This document shows positions 22,013-31,075 of a DNA stretch of 31,270 nt, piece after piece. Origin of the DNA: Bacillota bacterium. GTDB taxonomy: Bacteria; Bacillota; Clostridia; Acetivibrionales; DSM-1351. Numbering within the stretch: the first letter of the stretch is position 1; each line of letters begins with the position of its first letter. The position numbers and the translations under genes were made by a program. The notes beneath the pieces are model-generated. The model made no database searches. It was not told the origin of the DNA and saw only the letters and a program-made list of their open reading frames with translations. The stretch is taken from the NCBI GenBank assembly GCA_023392075.1, contig JAEVZU010000061.1, forward strand, positions 1 to 31,270, in the 5' to 3' direction.

Positions 22013-22711
22013 ATGGGATTTTTTTATATGGATCAATATTATCTGGTGCTGGTTGTACCGGCATTGATAATATCAATGATAGCATCGTTCCGTGTGAGAA
22101 CAACCTTTAATAAATACCGTGAAATAGGGAACTCAAAAAATATGACCGGGGCTGAAGTGGCGAAATATCTGCTGCAGTCAAACGGTATATATGATGTTCA
22201 GGTTACCAGAGTCCGGGGGGAACTGACAGATCACTATGATCCCCGCAAAAAAGAACTCCGTTTGTCCGATTCGACGTACTCAAGCGTATCTGTGGCGGCT
22301 GTGGGAGTAGCGGCTCATGAAACGGGCCATGCCATACAGCATAATGTGAAATATGGTCCTCTGGCTTTGAGAAGTTCACTGGTGCCTGTTGCCAATATCG
22401 GTTCCCAGGCCGGTCCCACATTGGCCATCCTTGGATTGGTAATGAGCTGGTCTGTGCTGATCAATATCGGATTACTGCTGTTTGCGGCTGCAATACTTTT
22501 CTACCTGATAACTCTGCCGGTGGAATTTAATGCCAGCAATAGAGCCATAGAGAGTTTGGACAGACACAATATTTTATTGAAGGAAGAATTACAGTCGGCT
22601 AAAAAGGTTTTAAATGCCGCAGCTTTAACATATGTGGCATCTGCTCTTGTAGCAATAGCAAACTTTTTGAGATTGCTGCTGCTGGCAGGAAACCGGAGGA
22701 ACAGGGATTAG
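22013..22711 (+). CDS. Neutral zinc metallopeptidase, YugP family
   Basis: This 232-residue membrane protein belongs to the YugP zinc peptidase family (Zn-dependent protease 2). The motif HETGH (H102, E103, H106) lies in VGVAAHETGHAIQHN, with an N-terminal transmembrane anchor (residues 8-25) and two to three C-terminal membrane segments. DHYDPRKKELRLSDSTYSSVSVAAVGVA before the motif and LPVEFNASNRAI (a conserved E in the third helix) are typical. The substrate is unknown. The start is the ATG five bases after GGAGG; an earlier in-frame start at 21983 lies upstream of that site. In clostridia yugP commonly stands before rsmB in this ribosome-maturation gene run. Translation may be controlled by the leader stem. 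Confidence 0.92.
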   Translation: MGFFYMDQYYLVLVVPALIISMIASFRVRTTFNKYREIGNSKNMTGAEVAKYLLQSNGIYDVQVTRVRGELTDHYDPRKKELRLSDSTYSSVSVAAVGVAAHETGHAIQHNVKYGPLALRSSLVPVANIGSQAGPTLAILGLVMSWSVLINIGLLLFAAAILFYLITLPVEFNASNRAIESLDRHNILLKEELQSAKKVLNAAALTYVASALVAIANFLRLLLLAGNRRNRD

Positions 22712-22774
22712 AAAAGGAAACCAGGAAAAAGGTTGAAAGAAATTATTACAATGAATTAAGGAGGTACCGAGCCC

Positions 22775-22873
22775 ATGACATTTCTATTATTATGTTTTAT
22801 GCGAAATGCCGGGCATGGAAATAAACATGGCAATAGATACGGCAAGAGAGACTGCTTTGAAAATTTTGTATGA
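22775..22873 (+). CDS. Possible 32-residue leader peptide overlapping rsmB
   Basis: The consensus site AAGGAGGT (22758-22765) lies ten bases before an ATG that opens a 32-codon frame beginning MTFLLLCFMRNAG. It ends with TGA at 22871-22873, inside the rsmB gene and in a different frame. rsmB itself has only a poor ribosome site. The short frame could couple translation to rsmB or be a chance frame after a ribosome site that actually serves rsmB at a distance. No homologue is recognised. Confidence 0.3.
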   Translation: MTFLLLCFMRNAGHGNKHGNRYGKRDCFENFV

Positions 22874-24188
22874 TATCAGTGAGAACTCGGCATATTCGAA
22901 TATCTCGGTCAATAAGTTTCTTGAAGCAGGGGAGCTCAGGGACATCGACAGGGCTTTTGCAACCGAACTGGCCTACGGAACGGTCAAGTGGCTCATAGAG
23001 ATTGATTATATAATTGATAAATTTTCCAGTGTCAAATTAAAAAAATTATCACCCTGGATCAGAAATATATTAAGGTTGGGAATATATCAACTGCTCCATA
23101 CCGACAGGATACCGGTTTCAGCCGCCTGCAATACAAGTGTTGATCTGGCCAAGAGATACGGACATCAGGCATCAAGCCGTTTTGTCAATGCGGTTTTGAG
23201 AAATGTGGCAAGAAGCAGGGACAACATACCATATCCTGAAAAGAAAGATTTGATCCGGTATCTGAGTATTGTATATTCACACCCGGAGGAATTGGTTGAC
23301 CGATGGTTGACGCTATTTGGGGCAGAATTTACCGAAAGCCTGCTTAAAAGTAACAATGAAGTACCTGACCTTGGTGTGAGAGTCAATACCCTTAGAACAA
23401 ACCGCAGGGCCTTAATAGAGGTACTTAATGCCGAAGGCTGTAAAGCACGGGAGGGAAATTATCTGGAGGACGCTGTGATCCTGGAAAATTCGTCCTCCAT
23501 CACAAGACTTGAGGCCTTCCGGAAAGGATATTTTACGGTTCAGGATGAAAGCTCCATGCTGTCGTCGGCAGTACTCGAACCGGCGGAAGGCCAGCTGGCC
23601 GTTGATGTGTGCAGTGCTCCCGGCGGCAAGGCAACACACCTTGCTCAGCTTATGAACGACAAAGGTACTGTGCTTGCACGGGATATCCATCCCCATAAGC
23701 TGAAGCTTATCGAAAGCAATGCCGCCAGGTTGGGCATACATATAGTGAAGGCTGAACTGTTTGACGCTGCTGAATTTGATGAAAATCTTGCCGGCAGGGC
23801 AGACAGAGTTTTGGTGGATGCCCCCTGTACAGGTCTGGGAATAATAAGAAAGAAACCTGACATCAAGTATTCAAAAAACCTGGCCGGGCAGAAGGCAATA
23901 ATAGAGCTTCAGAGACAGGTGCTCAAAAATGCTTCAAGGTATGTCAAACCGGGAGGATACCTGGTTTACAGCACATGTACGATACAGCCGGAGGAAAATC
24001 TTGACAATATCCGGACATTCCTTTTGGAAAATAAAGACTTCAAGCTTGCAGGTTTTGAGGATTTATTGCCAGAAAAACTTAAGATTGATACGGCAAAAGA
24101 TGGATATATTCAGTTGTATCCAAATATAAATCAGACAGATGGTTTTTTTATAAGCAAGATAGTGAAAATCAGTAAATTGGCAAAGTAA
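22827..24188 (+). CDS. rsmB: 16S rRNA (cytosine-967-C5)-methyltransferase
   Basis: This protein of about 453 residues has an N-terminal NusB-like RNA-binding domain (residues 1-130) and a Rossmann methyltransferase domain. SAM motif I is VDVCSAPGGKATHLA (259-273), motif IV is VDAPCTGLG with C334, and the motif VI nucleophile is C384 in YSTCTIQPEEN. It methylates C967 of 16S rRNA from SAM during small-subunit assembly. The start is uncertain: MAIDTARETALKILYDI at 22827 matches the family N-terminus, while ATG codons at 22815 and 22806 are in frame. None has a strong ribosome site; the best site upstream belongs to the short frame at 22775. rlmN follows 112 nt later. Confidence 0.94.
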   Translation: MAIDTARETALKILYDISENSAYSNISVNKFLEAGELRDIDRAFATELAYGTVKWLIEIDYIIDKFSSVKLKKLSPWIRNILRLGIYQLLHTDRIPVSAACNTSVDLAKRYGHQASSRFVNAVLRNVARSRDNIPYPEKKDLIRYLSIVYSHPEELVDRWLTLFGAEFTESLLKSNNEVPDLGVRVNTLRTNRRALIEVLNAEGCKAREGNYLEDAVILENSSSITRLEAFRKGYFTVQDESSMLSSAVLEPAEGQLAVDVCSAPGGKATHLAQLMNDKGTVLARDIHPHKLKLIESNAARLGIHIVKAELFDAAEFDENLAGRADRVLVDAPCTGLGIIRKKPDIKYSKNLAGQKAIIELQRQVLKNASRYVKPGGYLVYSTCTIQPEENLDNIRTFLLENKDFKLAGFEDLLPEKLKIDTAKDGYIQLYPNINQTDGFFISKIVKISKLAK

Positions 24189-24197
24189 AGAAAAAAG

Positions 24198-24227
24198 TTA
24201 TACAATTTGTTTCAAAAATGGTATAAA
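24198..24227 (+). promoter_or_regulatory. Possible internal promoter before rlmN
   Basis: TTATAC (24198-24203), 18-nt spacer, TATAAA (24222-24227) in the 112-nt gap between rsmB and rlmN. The -35 box is weak and the spacing is one longer than ideal. Confidence 0.35.
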
Positions 24228-24300
24228 ATAGTAGATGCCGTTGCTCGTAAATAGAAAAACTTTTAAAAAATCAATATTGTAGAGAGTATTAGGGAAACAT

Positions 24301-25335
24301 ATGAAAAACTTAATGGACATGACTCTGGAAGAGCTGGAACAGCTCCTTTCGGAAATGGGTCAGCAGAAATTCAGGGCCAAACAGATATTTAAATGGGTTA
24401 ACAGCGGTATAAAATCCATAGATGATATGACAAACCTTTCAAAGCAGTTACGGCAGGAATTGGGCCAGTCTGCTAAAATAAGCAGGATCAGACAGGTAAA
24501 CAAGCTCCAATCAAGTATAGATTCTACTGCAAAATACTTGTTTGAACTTGAGGACGGGAATATAATTGAAAGTGTGCTTATGGAATACAAGCATGGCTTT
24601 ACGGCTTGTATATCTTCACAGGCAGGCTGCAGAATGGGCTGTACCTTCTGCGCCTCAACGGGAGCGAATTTTTCAAGAAATTTAACCCCGGGGGAAATGC
24701 TGGATCAGGTTATGACAATGCAGGAGGACTCGGGAAAACGGATAGGACACATAGTATTAATGGGAATTGGCGAGCCGCTGGACAATTATGATAATGTGGT
24801 CAGATTTTTAAGGATTGTAAATCATCCTGACGGTCTGATGATCGGTTTGAGAAATATTTCTCTGTCCACCTGCGGAATAGTTCCGCAGATACTTCAGCTG
24901 GCCCGGGAAAATATACCGGTTACCCTGTCTGTTTCACTTCACAGTGCAAGGGATGACAAGCGGTCGGCTATGATGCCTGTAAACAAGGCCTATTCTATTG
25001 ACAAATTAATCTCAGCATGTAAGATATATACTGAGAGCACTAAAAGAAGAATAACATTTGAATATGCAATGATTTCGGGAGAAAACGACTCGGAGCAGGA
25101 TGCAAGAGAACTTGCAGGTTTATTAAAGGGAATGCTATGTCATGTAAATTTGATTCCTGTCAATACCGTTCAGGGGAATGGTTATAAAAAAAGCTCACGG
25201 GTTCAGATAGATAAATTTAAAAACATTATGGAATCAAGAGGAATTGAAACTACTGTTAGGAGAGAACTGGGCAGCGATATTAATGCTGCCTGCGGTCAGC
25301 TGAGAAAGAACAGACTAGACAGTAATGCAGATTAG
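24301..25335 (+). CDS. rlmN: 23S rRNA/tRNA adenine-C2 methyltransferase (radical SAM)
   Basis: This 344-residue enzyme methylates C2 of A2503 in 23S rRNA and A37 of some tRNAs using radical SAM chemistry. The cluster-binding cysteines C110, C114 and C117 lie in QAGCRMGCTFCAST. MGIGEPLDNYDNV and STCGIVPQI are typical, and the second catalytic cysteine, methylated in the mechanism, is C331 in GSDINAACGQLR. The N-terminal part (residues 1-80) is the helical RNA-binding accessory domain. The Cfr-type resistance variant modifies C8 of the same base; the overall match and housekeeping neighbours favour RlmN. AGGGA seven bases before the ATG supports the start. Confidence 0.96.
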   Translation: MKNLMDMTLEELEQLLSEMGQQKFRAKQIFKWVNSGIKSIDDMTNLSKQLRQELGQSAKISRIRQVNKLQSSIDSTAKYLFELEDGNIIESVLMEYKHGFTACISSQAGCRMGCTFCASTGANFSRNLTPGEMLDQVMTMQEDSGKRIGHIVLMGIGEPLDNYDNVVRFLRIVNHPDGLMIGLRNISLSTCGIVPQILQLARENIPVTLSVSLHSARDDKRSAMMPVNKAYSIDKLISACKIYTESTKRRITFEYAMISGENDSEQDARELAGLLKGMLCHVNLIPVNTVQGNGYKKSSRVQIDKFKNIMESRGIETTVRRELGSDINAACGQLRKNRLDSNAD

Positions 25336-25374
25336 GCTTTTGGTATTTTGGTGTTTAGTTCAGGAGTGATTTTT

Positions 25375-26100
25375 TTGAAGTATGGCATTAGGACAGACAG
25401 AGGACTAAAGAGACAACTGAATGAGGACAATTGCAATGTTCTGGTTGGATATCCGGGAATACCGGCCTGTTTCGTTATTGCAGACGGAATGGGAGGGCAT
25501 AAATGCGGGGAAGTAGCCAGCAAACAGGCTGTAGATTCAGTTTGTAATTTATTGCTTAAGGCAGACTGGGAGAAAGAAAATATTTCCGAAATGCTGAGTG
25601 ATATTATTGTTAAAGTAAATGATGAGATCTATAATTTTTCACTTTTGGATGAAGCTACCCAGGGTATGGGAACGACGCTTATAATTACCGTGCTGAAAAA
25701 CAGAAAGCTTTATATCGGTCATGTTGGAGACAGCCGTGTGTATATCATCAGAGAAGACTCCATTGAAAAGGTGACCTGGGATCATTCCTTTATTGAAGAG
25801 CTTGTAAAAAACGGTTCCATTACCAAGGATGAAGCGGTGAATCATCCGAAGAAAAACCTGATAACACGTGCGGTAGGCTATGAACTTGGCTTACAGGTTG
25901 ATACATACGAAATAGATTTGAAAGATAATGATATAATTCTTCTTTGCACCGATGGTTTGACAAATATGCTTACAGAGGAAGAAATACTGGATATAATAAA
26001 AAATAATGAAGAACCGCAGGATGCTTGTGATACTTTGATTCAAAAAGCAAATAATAACGGTGGAGAAGACAATACAACCGTGATAGTTGGTAAAATATAA
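25375..26100 (+). CDS. stp: PP2C-type serine/threonine phosphatase (Stp/PrpC)
   Basis: This 241-residue manganese-dependent phosphatase reverses phosphorylation by the PrkC kinase encoded next. PP2C motifs are in order: RTDRGLKRQLNEDN (metal Asp D18), VIADGMGGHKCG (D37), GMGTTL, IGHVGDSRVYII, WDHSFIEEL, LLCTDGLTNML and GGEDNTTVIV. It is the minimal soluble cytoplasmic form. Translation starts at a TTG eight bases after AGGAG, with MKYGIRTDRG matching the family start; an earlier in-frame start would lie upstream of that site. The stop is 13 nt before prkC, and the two genes are a fixed pair in Firmicutes. Confidence 0.95.
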   Translation: MKYGIRTDRGLKRQLNEDNCNVLVGYPGIPACFVIADGMGGHKCGEVASKQAVDSVCNLLLKADWEKENISEMLSDIIVKVNDEIYNFSLLDEATQGMGTTLIITVLKNRKLYIGHVGDSRVYIIREDSIEKVTWDHSFIEELVKNGSITKDEAVNHPKKNLITRAVGYELGLQVDTYEIDLKDNDIILLCTDGLTNMLTEEEILDIIKNNEEPQDACDTLIQKANNNGGEDNTTVIVGKI

Positions 26101-26113
26101 ATTGAGGTGAAAT

Positions 26114-27928
26114 ATGGAAGGTCAAGTATTAGGAAACAGATACCTGTTACTGGAAAAAATCGGCGGCGGCGGAATGGCAGTCGTATATAAGGCAAAGTGC
26201 AATCTGCTGAACAGATTCGTCGCTATAAAAATATTACGTTCAGAATTTACTAATGACGAAGAATTTGTCAAGCGTTTCAAGGTGGAGGCGCAAGCCGTTG
26301 CAAGCCTGTCCCATCCGAATGTTGTTTCCATTTACGATGTAGGACACCAGGATGATGTGCACTATATAGTTATGGAATATGTCGACGGCATGACTCTGAA
26401 GGAATTCATCAACAAGCATGGGGCTATTAACTGGCAGGATGCGGTTAAAATAACCATTCAGATCTGTTCTGCCATTGAACATGCGCACAAAAATAATATT
26501 GTACATAGGGATATCAAGCCCCATAATATTTTGATGACAAAAGACGGTATAGCAAAAGTGACCGATTTCGGTATAGCCAGAGCTGTTACCTCTTCAACAA
26601 TCACCATGGTGGGAAGTACCATAGGTTCGGTGCATTATTTTTCTCCCGAACAGGCCAGAGGCGGATTTATTGATGAGAAATCCGATCTGTATTCCCTTGG
26701 AATTGCGCTGTATGAAATGGTAACGGGGAAGGTTCCCTTTGACGGTGATACTCCTGTTTCAGTGGCACTGAAGCATATCCAGGAAATGCCGGTAGAGCCG
26801 CATAAAATTGTTCCAAGTCTGCCCTACGGTGTAAATGAAATAATCATGAAAGCAATTCAGAAGGAACAAAATCTCAGATACCAATCGGCAACTTCAATGA
26901 TCAATGACCTCAATAGAGTTCTGGTACAGCCCCAGGGCGGATTTGTAGGCATGGACAATTTCAACGGCCAGTCCACCATCCGCATGAAGCCTGTTAATTC
27001 ATCCAGAACTGCAAATGAATCCAGAAGTAATGAATACAATAAAAATACCGATGCTAAAAAAGAAAAAAAGAAAAATCATGTTGCGTACTGGGTTGCAGGC
27101 CTTACAAGCATACTTGTCATTGCTCTTGCAATTTTTATGGTGTTTAGTCTATACAGCAAAAATATTCAACCCACATATAAGATGGATAATTATGTGGGAA
27201 GGGAATATGAGGCAGTCAAAAGCGAACTTGAGGAGAAAGGCTTTAAGATCACTCCGAATATGAAGGTAAGCGAGACAATAGCAAAAGGCATAATCATTGA
27301 TCAGAGCATACCTCCCGGAACAGATTATAAGAGTGGAAATTATACTTCCCTGGAGCTCACCGTAAGCAGTGGCCCAAAAATGTCCAAGGTTCCCGAAGTA
27401 AAGGACAGGGAATATAGAGAAGCACAGAGCGAAATGGAGGCAAATAACCTCAAATACAAGATTGAAAGGGAATTCAACGAAGATGTTGCAGCCGATTATG
27501 TAATAAGAACGGAGCCTGTCGCAGGTGAAGAAGTCAGGGAAGGCACCGAAGTTACCATATATGTGAGCAAGGGGGCCGAAACAAAGAGAATAAAGGTACC
27601 GAACCTTGTGGGGAAAACCGAGCTCGAGGCACAAAAGGCGCTGGCAGACAATAAACTGCAGCTTGGAAATATAATTCCTGCCGGAGGTAAGGGAATAGTA
27701 AACAAACAATTGCCCGAAGCATATACAGAGGTTGAAGAGGGCGAATCGGTTACCATATGGGTGACTGTGGAACAGGCACCGTCTACCGATACATCCCAGC
27801 AGACGGCTCCGCCGACCGATACATCGGGTAACGGAACTGAAACCAATGGTCCGGCGGACTCAACTCAGCCTGAGGTTCCGGTAAATAATCAAGGTAACAA
27901 TGAAAATAACAAGGAGACGGGTAAATAG
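26114..27928 (+). CDS. prkC: Serine/threonine kinase with PASTA domains (PrkC/Stk1)
   Basis: This 604-residue membrane kinase senses peptidoglycan fragments and controls growth, wall synthesis and, in spore formers, exit from dormancy. The Hanks-type kinase domain spans residues 10-270: GGGGMAVVYKA loop, K39, E58, HRDIKPHN (D133), DFG (D151) and the SPEQARG segment. A basic juxtamembrane linker (300-322) leads to one transmembrane helix (about 325-348). Outside lie three PASTA repeats (about 355-421, 425-487, 493-554), followed by a Pro/Thr/Asn/Gln-rich tail. GAGGTGA before the ATG fixes the start. Three PASTA units is a common number for this family. It is co-transcribed with its phosphatase and the ribosome GTPase rsgA, as usual. 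Confidence 0.96.
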   Translation: MEGQVLGNRYLLLEKIGGGGMAVVYKAKCNLLNRFVAIKILRSEFTNDEEFVKRFKVEAQAVASLSHPNVVSIYDVGHQDDVHYIVMEYVDGMTLKEFINKHGAINWQDAVKITIQICSAIEHAHKNNIVHRDIKPHNILMTKDGIAKVTDFGIARAVTSSTITMVGSTIGSVHYFSPEQARGGFIDEKSDLYSLGIALYEMVTGKVPFDGDTPVSVALKHIQEMPVEPHKIVPSLPYGVNEIIMKAIQKEQNLRYQSATSMINDLNRVLVQPQGGFVGMDNFNGQSTIRMKPVNSSRTANESRSNEYNKNTDAKKEKKKNHVAYWVAGLTSILVIALAIFMVFSLYSKNIQPTYKMDNYVGREYEAVKSELEEKGFKITPNMKVSETIAKGIIIDQSIPPGTDYKSGNYTSLELTVSSGPKMSKVPEVKDREYREAQSEMEANNLKYKIEREFNEDVAADYVIRTEPVAGEEVREGTEVTIYVSKGAETKRIKVPNLVGKTELEAQKALADNKLQLGNIIPAGGKGIVNKQLPEAYTEVEEGESVTIWVTVEQAPSTDTSQQTAPPTDTSGNGTETNGPADSTQPEVPVNNQGNNENNKETGK

Positions 27929-27939
27929 GAGGTAACTTA

Positions 27940-28857
27940 TTGCCAACGGGAGTAATTCTAAAAGGAATTGGTGGTTTTTACTACGTAAAAGACGACATTA
28001 GCGGAGACGTTTATGAATGTAAGCCAAGGGGAGTATTCAGGAAGGATTCCATAATACCGCTCCCCGGTGACCGGGTTGGATTCAGCGTGCTTGATGATCA
28101 GGAGAAATTAGGCAATGTTGATGAGATTCACAAACGGACTTCGGAGTTAATTCGTCCTGCTGTAGCCAATGTTGATCAATTGGTTATCGTTGTGGCTGTT
28201 AAGGCACCAAGTCCGGATTTTATGCTGTTGGACAAGTTGCTTATAACTGCTGAAATAAAAAATTTAAATGTTCTTGTTTGTATAAACAAGATCGATATTG
28301 ATGATGGAAATGCAAAGCTTATAAGAGATGCATATTCCCTGGCAGGCTATAACTGTATTGATATAAGTTCGGTTAGGAATATAGGCTACAGGCAGTTAAA
28401 AGAAGAACTGAAAGAGCATACAAGTGTATTTGCCGGACAGTCGGGTGTTGGAAAATCAACAATTCTTAATCATATTATGGAATCCTGGGTAATGGAAACA
28501 GGCAGTGTGAGCGATAAGATCGAGCGCGGAAAACACACTACAAGGCATGCCGAGATCATGGAACTTAAATACGGGGGCTATGTTGCCGATACTCCGGGCT
28601 TCAGTTCCTATGAGATAACGGATGTGCAGTATAATGAACTTCAGAATTACTACCCGGAATTCGGTAAATATTTAAATACCTGCAGATTTACTTCCTGCAG
28701 CCATATTACAGAACCTGACTGTCCTGTCCGCGAAGCACTTGAACGCGGTGAAATAGATAATAACCGTTACCAGAGATATATACAATTATACAAGACCTTA
28801 AAAGATATACCACAGTACAAATCGAAAAAGACAGAATCCAGGAGAGTGATAAAGTGA
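27940..28857 (+). CDS. rsgA: Small ribosomal subunit biogenesis GTPase RsgA
   Basis: This 305-residue circularly permuted GTPase releases RbfA and checks late 30S assembly. An N-terminal OB fold (1-70) is followed by the permuted motifs NKID (116-119), Walker A GQSGVGKST (166-174), the KHTTRH switch (198-203) and DTPG (217-220). A C-terminal zinc knuckle comes from C248, C253, H255 and C261. All are intact. Start is a TTG following AGGAGGT at eight bases; no ATG matches the family N-terminus. It lies 11 nt after prkC, whose kinase is known to phosphorylate this GTPase in Bacillus, and its stop overlaps the rpe start by 4 nt. Confidence 0.96.
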   Translation: MPTGVILKGIGGFYYVKDDISGDVYECKPRGVFRKDSIIPLPGDRVGFSVLDDQEKLGNVDEIHKRTSELIRPAVANVDQLVIVVAVKAPSPDFMLLDKLLITAEIKNLNVLVCINKIDIDDGNAKLIRDAYSLAGYNCIDISSVRNIGYRQLKEELKEHTSVFAGQSGVGKSTILNHIMESWVMETGSVSDKIERGKHTTRHAEIMELKYGGYVADTPGFSSYEITDVQYNELQNYYPEFGKYLNTCRFTSCSHITEPDCPVREALERGEIDNNRYQRYIQLYKTLKDIPQYKSKKTESRRVIK

Positions 28858-29522
28858 TAAAGATTGCCCCTTCCATATTATCAGCTGATTTTTCCCGCCT
28901 TGGCGAGGAAATACAAAAGGTTGATATCAACGGTGCTGATTTAATTCATATTGATGTGATGGATGGACATTTTGTTCCCAATATAACCATAGGGCCTGAT
29001 GTTGTCAGACATTTAAGGAAAACCACAGACAAGCCCTTTGATGTGCATTTAATGATATCCGATCCTGATAAATACATAGAGAAATTTGCCGAGGCAGGAG
29101 CCGACATCATTACCGTACACGCTGAAGCCAGCCTGCACCTCAATAGAACCATCCAGTTGATCAAAAGCCTGGGAAAGAAGGCAGGAGTTGCATTAAATCC
29201 TGCAACTTCCCTGTCTGTATTGGATTATGTACTGCCGGAGCTTGATATGGTTCTTATAATGACCGTTAACCCCGGCTTTGGAGGACAGTCCTACATAAAG
29301 ACATCAACAAGAAAAATTGAAGAACTCAAAAACCTGGTGCTCAGAAACACCATTGATATTGATATCGAAGTAGACGGCGGTATAGATACAAGTACTATCA
29401 GCCTGGTAACAAGGGCAGGGGCAAATGTCATAGTTGCAGGTTCGGCTGTGTATGGAAAGCCCGATGTGGGAGAGGCCATCAAGCAGTTAAGGCTCAATGC
29501 ATTTAACAGAAACCTTGCTTAG
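28854..29522 (+). CDS. rpe: Ribulose-phosphate 3-epimerase
   Basis: This 222-residue TIM-barrel enzyme interconverts ribulose 5-phosphate and xylulose 5-phosphate in the pentose phosphate pathway. Motifs are APSILSADFSRLGEE, HIDVMDGHFVPNITIGP, FDVHLMISDP, TVNPGFGGQSYI and EVDGGIDTSTI, which hold the active-site aspartates and the zinc/iron histidines. The start is a GTG whose last bases form the rsgA stop (GTGA), with GGAGAG upstream, so the two are translationally coupled. The order rsgA-rpe-thiN is conserved in Firmicutes. Confidence 0.97.
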   Translation: MIKIAPSILSADFSRLGEEIQKVDINGADLIHIDVMDGHFVPNITIGPDVVRHLRKTTDKPFDVHLMISDPDKYIEKFAEAGADIITVHAEASLHLNRTIQLIKSLGKKAGVALNPATSLSVLDYVLPELDMVLIMTVNPGFGGQSYIKTSTRKIEELKNLVLRNTIDIDIEVDGGIDTSTISLVTRAGANVIVAGSAVYGKPDVGEAIKQLRLNAFNRNLA

Positions 29523-29577
29523 TGATGCCCGGGTGTATTTAAGATAAATATTTCGCAAAATGAAAAATAATTGGTGA

Positions 29578-30216
29578 ATGATGAAAGCTGTAATTGTATG
29601 TAATGGTTCAGTTAAGGACTATAATGTTATAAGGCCTTTTTTTGAGAATGCCGGCTATATCATTTCTGTGGACGGAGGTGCGGCACACCTGAGAAAGCTG
29701 GGTATATTACCGGATGTTCTTCTGGGAGATTTTGATTCTGCAAATAAAGATGATATCGAATACTTTCAAACTCAGGGTATAAAAGCCGAACAGTTTCCGG
29801 TTGAAAAGGATATGACCGACTCTGAACTGGCAATTGAAAAAGCATTGGAAAAAGGGGCAGATGAGATAACATTCATTGGTGCCGTGGGAAGCAGGTTTGA
29901 TCACTCCATGGCAAATATTTTTCTTTTAAAAAAACTCATGGATGAAAAGGTTAAGGCATGTATAGCTGATGAACACAACCGGATTTATATGTTTGACGAA
30001 AGCTTTTCAATGCCGAGGGTTGAGGGATACAAGCTGTCACTTATTCCTGTTACCGAAAAAGTGACAGGAGTGACAACAAAGGGCCTGAAATACCCTTTAA
30101 TTAATGCCACCATGCAGCTGGGAACCTCCTGGGGAGTCAGCAATGAGTTTTATGAGGATATTGCCTGTGTAACCATTGAAAAAGGTATACTGCTGGTCTG
30201 CTTATCCCGTGACTGA
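29578..30216 (+). CDS. thiN: Thiamine pyrophosphokinase
   Basis: This 212-residue enzyme transfers pyrophosphate from ATP to thiamine to make the cofactor thiamine diphosphate. Catalytic-domain motifs are VDGGAAHLRKLGILPDVLLGDFDS (31-54), FPVEKDMTDSELAIEKAL (77-95) and GAVGSRFDHSMANI, followed by the smaller thiamine-binding beta domain with TGVTTKGLKYPL and GTSWGVSNEF. Two adjacent ATG codons (29578 and 29581) can serve as start; the ribosome site (TTGGTGA) is weak, suggesting dependence on upstream translation. No thiamine (THI) riboswitch is visible in the 55-nt gap, so control is probably through the rsgA-rpe transcript. Confidence 0.95.
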   Translation: MMKAVIVCNGSVKDYNVIRPFFENAGYIISVDGGAAHLRKLGILPDVLLGDFDSANKDDIEYFQTQGIKAEQFPVEKDMTDSELAIEKALEKGADEITFIGAVGSRFDHSMANIFLLKKLMDEKVKACIADEHNRIYMFDESFSMPRVEGYKLSLIPVTEKVTGVTTKGLKYPLINATMQLGTSWGVSNEFYEDIACVTIEKGILLVCLSRD

Positions 30217-30250
30217 AAGATGCAAATGTGATTAAGGAAAAGGAATCCCA

Positions 30251-30802
30251 ATGTCAAACATAGTAACAGATACAACGATATATACGGGTAAACCGGATTG
30301 TACAGGCAGGCTGCAAAAGGAGACAAGCACATATGAACTCCTTGACAAGCTGGGAATAGAATATTTCAGGCTTGACCACAGGGAAACGGCTACTATTGAG
30401 GATTGCCATGAGGTTGAGAAGCTGCTGGAAATAGAAATATGCAAAAATCTGTTCCTGCGTAATTCTGCCGGAACCGCTTTTTATATGCTTGTAATGCCGG
30501 GAAACAAGAAGTTTTATACTAAAGCTGTCTCCATGCAAATAGGCTCTACAAGGCTTTCCTTTGCCAATGCGGAGTATATGGAAAAGTATTTAAATATAAC
30601 CCCCGGTTCTGTCAGCATACTAGGCCTCATGAATGACAGGGAAAAGAGGGTATGCCTGCTGATAGACAAGGATATCCTGAAATCCGAATATTTTGGCTGT
30701 CATCCGTGTGTCAACACCAGCAGCCTTAAAATCAAAACAAATGATTTGCTTACAAAGTTTCTGGCATATACCGGACATTCACCCTTGTATGTGGAACTGT
30801 AA
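30251..30802 (+). CDS. YbaK/ProXp-type aminoacyl-tRNA editing protein
   Basis: This 183-residue free-standing editing domain is of the kind annotated as prolyl-tRNA synthetase associated domain protein (ProX/PrdX). The core is TYELLDKLGIEYFRLDH, NLFLRNSAGTAFYMLVMPGNKKFYTKAV, GSTRLSFANAEYMEKYLNITPGSVSILGLMNDREKRVCLLIDKD and a C-terminal CHPCVNTSSLKIKTNDLLTKFL. Such proteins hydrolyse alanine wrongly attached to tRNA-Pro. There is no synthetase domain, and no proline reductase genes are nearby. AAGGAA eight to nine bases before the ATG supports the start. It is the last gene of the long plus-strand run; no terminator is seen directly after it. Confidence 0.88.
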   Translation: MSNIVTDTTIYTGKPDCTGRLQKETSTYELLDKLGIEYFRLDHRETATIEDCHEVEKLLEIEICKNLFLRNSAGTAFYMLVMPGNKKFYTKAVSMQIGSTRLSFANAEYMEKYLNITPGSVSILGLMNDREKRVCLLIDKDILKSEYFGCHPCVNTSSLKIKTNDLLTKFLAYTGHSPLYVEL

Positions 30803-31075
30803 GCGGTGTAGATGAGAAGTATGTCAGAGATTAAGCAAATATGAGTATCTGGTCTGGAAAAGCAAGTTTTTAGTGGTATCAGGTAAAATTTATTTTCATT
30901 TATTGTATAAAGATATTGCATGAGAGTCTGAATCATGTTACTATATTAAAAGTAAAAACGTCTGGAGCATCAGCACAGTTTGGAGCGAGCTATCGGATGT
31001 GCAACTGTACAAAAAAGAAACAGATTTGAATTTGAAAACCTGGAAGACCGAATGAATAAAGGTTCTTCAATATAT
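30803..31075 (+). other. Intergenic leader before tRNA-Ala
   Basis: This 273-nt gap has no credible protein gene. A possible promoter (TTGCAT near 30916, TACTAT about 17 nt later) precedes the tRNA. Around 30973-31008 two alternative pairings compete: GCACA with TGTGC, or ACAGTT with AACTGT. Confidence 0.4.

Noticed and set aside
24301..25335. Cfr-type antibiotic resistance methyltransferase.
   Set aside because: The sequence and its place between rsmB and stp-prkC are those of the housekeeping RlmN.
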